A stretch of 64,000 nt of DNA, taken from contig NC_069132.1 in NCBI RefSeq assembly GCF_026914265.1, forward strand, positions 28,452,932-28,516,931, in the 5' to 3' direction. This document shows, piece by piece, positions 61,301-64,000 of the stretch (the first letter of the stretch is position 1; each line of letters opens with the position of its first letter). The notes below the pieces were generated by a model. It was not told the DNA's origin and made no database searches. It worked only from the letters and a program-made list of their open reading frames with translations. Source of the stretch: Mya arenaria (taxonomy: Eukaryota; Mollusca; Bivalvia; Myida; Myidae). The translations under genes and the position numbers were made by a program.

Positions 61301-64000
61301 ATGTTCTGACTCCCGCTCACTGGATTACTGACTGCCAACGTCACCATTACAGCTGGTCCGTATTTCAAAGGTGAACTCATCATGAGCTGCTGAGCAATGA
61401 CATTACCTTGCGGGACCTGCTGATTTGATTGCGTAACAACATTTTTTGTATCAGACTCAGGTTTTATCTGCTGTGCGGCAACATTTCCCTGTACGGCTGA
61501 AGAAGCAGAAGTAAGCTGCAGGGGAGCACCTTGACCAGCAATGACAGACTTAGACTGGGTAGCCGTTACTTCAGCCAGGATTTCTGCTGCCTGACTTGTA
61601 GCAGACACCATTTCCACTGCAATTTCATCTTGTGAGTGGTTGTGGTGGTTTTCTAGGTGCCGCTTTAAAGACCTTGCATCACAGTAGCTTTTCTCACAAT
61701 TGCCCACCATGCACTGATATGGTTTCTTGTCACGATGTGTCATCAAATGGCCATTGCTGAAAATAGAACTTTAATTTTAATATCTTTTACACACAAAATC
61801 AGGAATGTATCTATCTATATATATATATATATATATAGTGTTATGTAAGTATTATACAGTTTTCTTGTCGACTGTATCATTCCAAATTTCAATCACATCA
61901 CCGAATATTGCTATTTACTAGGGATGGCAACGAGTAGTAAAATTAATACTCGAGTACTCGGACAATCGTTCGATCGAGTACTCGGGTACTCGATTACTCG
62001 GAAAAATTGATTATGTGTTCGCAAAGACAAGATTGTGTATACATGTATCGTTAATGACGTATATTGTGCGTTGGTCGTATTATTGGTCAGTTTCACCTTT
62101 AAAGTTAACTTTCATTACGTGTTTTAACAAAAAATGATATAAAAAGAAAACAAATGTTGTTTCAGGCTTTTAATTTGTCTTATTCGTTTCATTTTATACC
62201 AGTTTGCACTGCAGAAATGAACAACAATCAGAATTACAATGAACGAAAATTAATAGCATTCATAAAAATAGTGAATGAAATTCAATACGAAGTTCAGTTG
62301 TTCAGTTGTTTACTCTACATTTTTTTTTTAAATGATAGTTTTTCGTACTATGCAATTCTTGTTTACCTCATTAATATTCATAATTCTTGATTTAAAATAT
62401 CAACCAATCAATTGTGATAATCATTGCAAGAATAGTTAAAATACGCCCATTAAAAAAAACAATTCTCGATACTCTTTCGCTCGTTAGCGTCCATTGTTTG
62501 GTGAAAGGTCTCTAATTGGTATACAATAGAATTGTGTATGTGAAAGTACCGCTATCAAAACTTCGCTAATTGACATAAGTGCTAATTTGAAATAGGGGTC
62601 CTTTGTTGACAGTTTGCAACTATCACAACAACTGTCAACTAATTGACTGAGGTCAATTGTGTACACAGCGGGGATTAGAGGGACCGTAAATTGTCCTCTT
62701 GGCAACTAACCAGATCTGATATTTTGTCTGTAAATCGTGTATTTGGTGATTTTTATAGATTTTTTTGATTTTTTTTCCGAGTACTCGAGTAGTGATTTGG
62801 TACTCGAGTACTCGGACGTTCGATCGAGTACTCGAGTACTCGGGTACTCGTTGCCATCCCTACTATTTACACTTTCTTTCAATAAACGGCCTTTCGGCTA
62901 TTGTGAATTCTTTGGGATAAATAGCAACATCTTCAGATATGATTGGACATTAAAAATTTAAAACTGTTAATCTTGTAACTGTTTGTATTGTGTCAGCAGG
63001 ACACATAAACTTAAATCAACATGTTGAAAAGTGTCGATTTGATGAATTTATTGTTGACATTAGTGATACGTATAAACTATAAAGCGATTAAATTTTCCAG
63101 CGTTATTATGATGTCATATGATAAACATTTTCGGGTTATGGTCGGGTTCTTCTTTTACTGAATGAGTAATGGGCATGATTTGCATTATGGGGACAAGAGG
63201 CAATAGGCATACAAACAAATATAGCAAAACTTACAGATGATCCTGTCGCTTAAACTTTTTATCGCAAGTGTTGCAGACAAATTTTCGCTCATCGCTATGA
63301 GTGAGCTTGTGTTTCGCCAAGGCACTTGTGTTGTTGAAGACTTTATGGCACTGGGTACACTCGAATGGACCCTGACCCTTCCCTGGGGACAACTGCTGGG
63401 CCTTTAGGGTCTTTGGACGGGGCTTACTCCCTTTCTTCTTTTCATCCATAGCCGAGTCTAAAAAATAATCAGTCCAATTTATTTTTTCCCTTTTAGAAAT
63501 ATTCTACGAAGATTTAGCTTTGCTCTCTATTTCCTCTGATGAATAAAACACAGTATCGTAATGTACAGTATTGTATCATTAATAGAAATTTTAACCGAGA
63601 AATAATTTCACTCAAAAAACAAAAACAGAAAAACTCCTGAAATGCATCTCCTTTTCAAAACTTAAGGGATGGACTTTTTCGTCAGCGTTCTTCATACTTT
63701 TCAAAACTGGTGCTAACATTTAAGATGGTTAGACAAGTCTATTTGCTTTTGATATATGGCAAAACTCTTTCGTATGTGAAAAGGTCTTAAAAGGTACAAC
63801 AAATAACCTTCACACTATATTATCAATGAAGTTAACCTGAAATGCTTGAATCACCGGATTCTGACACTATAGGATCAACAACCAAGGGAGATAATTCATC
63901 CATGAGTGGATCACCATCGCTTTCAAATAGGCGATATTGCTCTCCAGTTGTTTCGCCTAGACGAGAGGGGTTACCAATGCCGGAAAGAATTCCATCATCC
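41300..64000 (-). CDS. TRERF1: TRERF1/ZNF541/MIDEAS-family zinc-finger ELM2-SANT corepressor, 5'-partial, 21 visible exons
   Basis: Exons on the minus strand: 64000-63837, 63457-63235, 61756-61141, 59958-59612, 59356-59251, 56511-56326, 55546-55211, 54957-54751, 54262-54035, 53518-51886, 51355-51265, 50697-50648, 50415-50329, 47117-47014, 46580-46505, 46363-46275, 44292-44116, 43056-42928, 42374-42261, 41955-41777, 41489-41300. All junctions are AG/GT with matching phases and the frame closes to 1776 residues. Order in visible residues: C2H2 fingers at about 88-108, 116-136 and 144-167; a finger with [14 protein letters not shown] at 459-479; Q-rich 540-760; ELM2 about 1380-1460; SANT about 1486-1535; C2H2 fingers at 1647-1669 and 1709-1729. 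In vertebrates this family (TRERF1, MIDEAS, ZNF541) scaffolds HDAC1/2 with DNTTIP1 in the nuclear MiDAC complex; here that role is inferred. The exact orthology among the three paralogues is not settled by eye. The gene start lies beyond 64000. Confidence 0.93.
41777..41955 (-). CDS. TRERF1: TRERF1-like exon: finger 5 end, finger 6 start
   Basis: Begins [15 protein letters not shown], completing finger 5. After a Pro/Ser/Thr linker it ends FPCKLCG, the start of the last finger. Acceptor TTCCCAG, donor GTATGT. Confidence 0.92.
42261..42374 (-). CDS. TRERF1: TRERF1-like exon: start of C-terminal finger
   Basis: 38 codons ending [10 protein letters not shown], the C-x4-C half of a C2H2 finger whose His pair is in the next exon. 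Acceptor CTCACAG, donor GTAAGT. Confidence 0.9.
42928..43056 (-). CDS. TRERF1: TRERF1-like exon: acidic Ser-rich linker
   Basis: 43 codons, strongly acidic ([20 protein letters not shown]), ending FDDHR. Acceptor CCTATAG, donor GTAGGA. Phase 0 on both sides. Confidence 0.85.
43490..43960. repeat. ~137 bp tandem repeat, three copies
   Basis: CAGTGACCTTGACCTTGACC, CTAGGGACCCCAAA and GGTATCCATAAACTCTT recur about every 137 bp in the TRERF1-like intron after the exon at 44116. The end (GGTGAGTTTGATGCTGCCCT) matches sequence near 8945 and 13815. Confidence 0.88.
44116..44292 (-). CDS. TRERF1: TRERF1-like exon: SANT end and basic region
   Basis: Encodes [19 protein letters not shown], the third SANT helix, then an Arg-rich stretch (RLRILRRRR) that may serve as a nuclear localisation or DNA contact segment. 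Acceptor TTCCAG, donor GTTTAT, which is a weak but usable donor. Confidence 0.92.
44453..45957. mobile_element. TIR element with ERE-like tandem units, copy A
   Basis: Starts AACAAGAGATGTTTGTCAAA and CATTATGCCCCCCTG; ends TTCTTCGAAGGGGGGCATAA, giving inverted ATTATGCCCCCC / GGGGGGCATAA ends. The body is about nine ~146 bp units, each with GGTCACTGTGACCTTGACC and GAGGGCCATGGGTGCAGGCA. It lies in an intron of the TRERF1-like gene. Confidence 0.82.
45990..46160. repeat. Fragment of the 56756-58032 element family
   Basis: AACAAGAGCTGTCTCAGAGA, GACTATTC and AACATGCATGGATCACTGT match the left end of that element; the rest is absent. Confidence 0.6.
46275..46363 (-). CDS. TRERF1: TRERF1-like exon: SANT domain helix 1-2
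   Basis: Encodes [20 protein letters not shown] and DFFTVANE, the W-T-x-E-E start of a SANT domain. In MiDAC-type proteins this region binds HDAC and inositol phosphate. Acceptor CTTTAAG, donor GTGGGT. Confidence 0.93.
46505..46580 (-). CDS. TRERF1: TRERF1-like exon: ELM2-SANT linker
   Basis: Encodes [20 protein letters not shown], continuing the helix after ELM2 toward SANT. Acceptor TTTTCAG, donor GTAAGG. Phase 1 end matches the next exon. Confidence 0.9.
47014..47117 (-). CDS. TRERF1: TRERF1-like exon: ELM2 C-terminal half
   Basis: Encodes [12 protein letters not shown] and [17 protein letters not shown], the second conserved part of ELM2, which contacts HDAC1/2 in related proteins. Acceptor TTTCAG, donor GTATGG. 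Confidence 0.94.
47215..47910. repeat. ~57 bp tandem repeat, about 12 copies
   Basis: Units contain CTTTACAATCAGATCAGACA, CTTCATAAGGTCAAGGAC and TTTACAA. It is in the intron between the two ELM2 exons, next to the TIR element at 47924. Confidence 0.9.
47924..50307. mobile_element. TIR element with tRNA-like region, copy 2, split by insertion
   Basis: Ends TTAAAGGGGCTGTAC (47924-47938) and GTACAGTCCCTTTAA (50293-50307). The left half matches 12403-12830, including the tRNA-like region at about 48130-48200 with a decayed B box GGTTGGAACCT. The right half resumes after the insertion at AATTGTCCTGAGATTCGTTA. Confidence 0.8.
48274..50240. mobile_element. TIR element with ERE-like tandem units, copy B, nested
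   Basis: Same ends as copy A (CATTATGCCCCCCTGAGCGC ... CTTCGAAGGGGGGCATAAC) with about 12 internal ~146 bp units. It is inserted inside the 47924-50307 element. Confidence 0.82.
50329..50415 (-). CDS. TRERF1: TRERF1-like exon: ELM2 core
   Basis: Encodes [17 protein letters not shown], the conserved ELM2 core. Acceptor TTACAG, donor GTATCA. The final G plus TG from the next exon makes the Val in the conserved S-D-Y-E-V motif. Confidence 0.93.
50648..50697 (-). CDS. TRERF1: TRERF1-like micro-exon: ELM2 start
   Basis: A 50 nt exon encoding [16 protein letters not shown]. The pattern I-x-V/I-G-x-x-Y-Q-A-x-x-P is the usual opening of ELM2 domains. The acceptor TTTTTTAG and donor GTAAGT are both strong and the phases fit neighbours on both sides. 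Confidence 0.93.
51265..51355 (-). CDS. TRERF1: TRERF1-like exon: acidic lead-in to ELM2
   Basis: Encodes an acidic segment ([20 protein letters not shown]) just before ELM2. The acceptor TTTACAG at 51356 and its surroundings are duplicated 75 bp upstream; see the separate repeat entry. Donor GTGAGT. Confidence 0.88.
51341..51489. repeat. 75 bp tandem duplication over a splice acceptor
   Basis: CTTTGTAACACTGGCTGTAA starts at 51342 and again 75 bp on. Each copy holds the minus-strand acceptor TTTACAG and the first ~15 nt of the exon at 51355. Copies differ at only a few bases in the shared 68 bp. Confidence 0.9.
51886..53518 (-). CDS. TRERF1: TRERF1-like exon: large central disordered region
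   Basis: The largest exon at 1633 nt and 544 codons. It is Gln/Ser/Asn-rich at first, then Arg/Ser-rich (several R-x-x-S motifs that could be kinase sites), ending in a Pro-rich stretch ([13 protein letters not shown]). No folded domain is visible. The acceptor is TTAAAG and the donor GTGAGT. It precedes the ELM2 exons, as in vertebrate relatives. Confidence 0.9.
53720..53850. repeat. Dispersed repeat, copy 1
   Basis: GAATTTGAGCAAGCC, AACCAGTGC-like and GGGCTTGTGG-like words are shared with 60110-60235 in another intron of the same gene, preceded in both by CCCGAATTCT. Confidence 0.6.
54035..54262 (-). CDS. TRERF1: TRERF1-like exon: Gln then Pro/Ser-rich
   Basis: 76 codons. It starts [19 protein letters not shown] and changes to a Pro/Ser/Gly stretch ending VPQSPQ. 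Acceptor TTTTAG, donor GTGAGC. Phase 0 on both sides. Confidence 0.86.
54751..54957 (-). CDS. TRERF1: TRERF1-like exon: Gln-rich
   Basis: 69 codons starting [12 protein letters not shown], a Gln-rich amphipathic segment, and ending at DLDQFR before donor GTAGGC. Acceptor TTTTCAG. Phase 0 on both sides, so it could be skipped without a frameshift. Confidence 0.86.
55211..55546 (-). CDS. TRERF1: TRERF1-like exon: long polyglutamine region
   Basis: 112 codons, over half Gln. One run of 13 consecutive Gln is encoded mostly by CAG, with shorter runs and His interspersed. The CAG tract near 55300-55340 is a candidate length polymorphism. Acceptor TTGCAG, donor GTCTGT. The opposite strand gives long Leu/Ala/Val frames that are only shadows of this repeat. 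Confidence 0.88.
56326..56511 (-). CDS. TRERF1: TRERF1-like exon: basic/acidic linker
   Basis: 62 codons. It starts with [16 protein letters not shown], a charged helix-like segment, and ends in [12 protein letters not shown]. Acceptor CTTTCAG, donor GTAATG. Reading through the donor meets a TAG 12 nt later. Confidence 0.85.
56756..58032. mobile_element. MITE-like element nested in the Tigger remnant
   Basis: Starts AACAAGAGCTGTCAAAGAGA and GCGCGCTCGACTATTC; ends CTTCGAATAGTCGAGCTA, with inverted CTCGACTATTC / GAATAGTCGAG. The body is about seven ~170 bp units with TGCAAAACCTTAACCAGAAT and TTTCAATGCAATACAT. The flanks are Tigger sequence on both sides. Confidence 0.85.
58483..58722 (+). pseudogene. 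Transposase fragment (CENP-B-like HTH)
   Basis: About 80 codons covering parts of both DNA-binding helix-turn-helix modules of a Tigger/pogo transposase, with an internal deletion between RTVDGLK and the LNELVY motif, and a stop soon after. It is nonfunctional. Confidence 0.65.
59251..59356 (-). CDS. TRERF1: TRERF1-like exon: signature finger [14 protein letters not shown]
   Basis: 35 codons encoding a single C2H2 finger (MCSICQRRF, then [18 protein letters not shown]). This sequence is a hallmark of TRERF1/ZNF541/MIDEAS proteins and is the best family marker in the window. Acceptor TTTCAG, donor GTGAAA. An alternative upstream CAG acceptor would read into a stop. Confidence 0.93.
59612..59958 (-). 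CDS. TRERF1: TRERF1-like exon: Gln/Pro/Ser-rich linker
   Basis: 115 codons of low-complexity Gln/Pro/Ser sequence between the fingers, acceptor CTGCAG and donor GTGAGA. It leaves AG, which joins T of the next exon to give Ser. No domain is visible in it. Confidence 0.85.
60110..60235. repeat. Dispersed repeat, copy 2
   Basis: Diverged match to 53720-53850; both have CCCGAATTCT(T/C)ATA and CAGAATTTGAGCAAGCC. Confidence 0.6.
61141..61756 (-). CDS. TRERF1: TRERF1-like exon: end of finger 2, finger 3, Q-rich tail
   Basis: It begins with [15 protein letters not shown], completing finger 2, then finger 3 (C-x4-[17 protein letters not shown]). About 165 residues rich in Gln, Ser, Val and Ala follow, with likely coactivator or corepressor contact function. 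Acceptor TTTTCAG; donor GTATTT at 61140. Confidence 0.92.
61815..61837. repeat. (TA)n microsatellite
   Basis: Short TA tract in a TRERF1-like intron. Confidence 0.9.
61919..62862. mobile_element. 944 bp hAT-type nonautonomous element
   Basis: Target duplication CTATTTAC at 61911-61918 and 62863-62870, 8 bp and perfect. Ends TAGGGATGGCAACGAGTA and TACTCGTTGCCATCCCTA are inverted. The first and last ~90 bp are packed with ACTCG/GTACTCGAGTAC words. No transposase frame is present. Confidence 0.92.
63235..63457 (-). CDS. TRERF1: TRERF1-like exon: C2H2 fingers 1 and 2 (start)
   Basis: A basic linker ([13 protein letters not shown]) leads into a complete C2H2 finger (CTQC...HKLTH) and the first part of a second ([14 protein letters not shown]). 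The acceptor TAG is at 63460-63458 and the donor GTAAGT follows 63235. The second finger is finished by the next exon, which confirms the splice. Confidence 0.92.
63837..64000 (-). CDS. TRERF1: TRERF1-like exon, cut by window end
   Basis: Open in one frame from the window edge to a donor GTTAAC at 63836. It encodes an acidic Ser/Asp-rich stretch (for example [12 protein letters not shown]). Its last base G joins AC of the next exon to make Asp. It has no start codon that must be used, so the protein begins further upstream. Confidence 0.8.

Overview
This is a eukaryotic nuclear window, AT-rich, with short exons separated by long introns and very dense in repeats. It most likely comes from a bivalve mollusc, probably a heterodont. 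The reasons are GT-AG introns, animal-type genes (an ELM2-SANT zinc-finger corepressor, a BTB protein, an M14 carboxypeptidase), and large families of TIR-bounded repeats with internal ~130-150 bp tandem units such as the TGACCT/AGGTCA-rich ones. I know those families mainly from bivalve genomes, so the species-level inference is soft. No bacterial operons, rRNA or intact tRNA genes were seen.

Three genes, all on the minus strand, can be reconstructed exon by exon with matching splice phases. (1) 64000-41300: a TRERF1/ZNF541/MIDEAS-family protein with 21 visible exons that join in one frame into 1776 residues and end in a stop. The 5' end lies beyond the window. It has three N-terminal C2H2 fingers, a separate [18 protein letters not shown] finger, Q-rich regions, ELM2, SANT and two C-terminal C2H2 fingers. 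This is the scaffold architecture of the mitotic deacetylase (MiDAC) class of HDAC1/2 complexes. (2) 33749-25466: an M14 zinc carboxypeptidase of seven exons and 456 residues with a signal peptide, all metal ligands and the catalytic Glu, plus a C-terminal transmembrane segment added by the last two exons. (3) 24133-22586: a two-exon BTB-domain protein of 262 residues with a good start context and a poly(A) signal.

Layout. 1-3345 is a ~550 bp satellite. 4213-8229 is a TIR-like element filled with ~27 copies of a ~145 bp unit. 8440-15520 is a stack of nested MITE-like elements, including a degraded BED-finger hAT insertion and a TIR element. 3.9-17 kb also holds four possible minus-strand exons, one ending in a transmembrane segment and tail. 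17-22.5 kb is mostly unassigned, with a minisatellite, a tRNA-derived SINE fragment and a TATA-like site. 22.5-33.8 kb holds the BTB and carboxypeptidase genes. 34-41.3 kb is AT-rich 3' flank with a long foldback hairpin and a perfect 25 bp minisatellite. 41.3-64 kb is the TRERF1-like gene. Its introns hold two ERE-like MITE arrays (one nested in a TIR/tRNA-like element), a Tigger/pogo remnant with another element nested inside, and an hAT-type element with an 8 bp target duplication.

Most short open frames elsewhere lie in repeats or opposite real exons and were left out.
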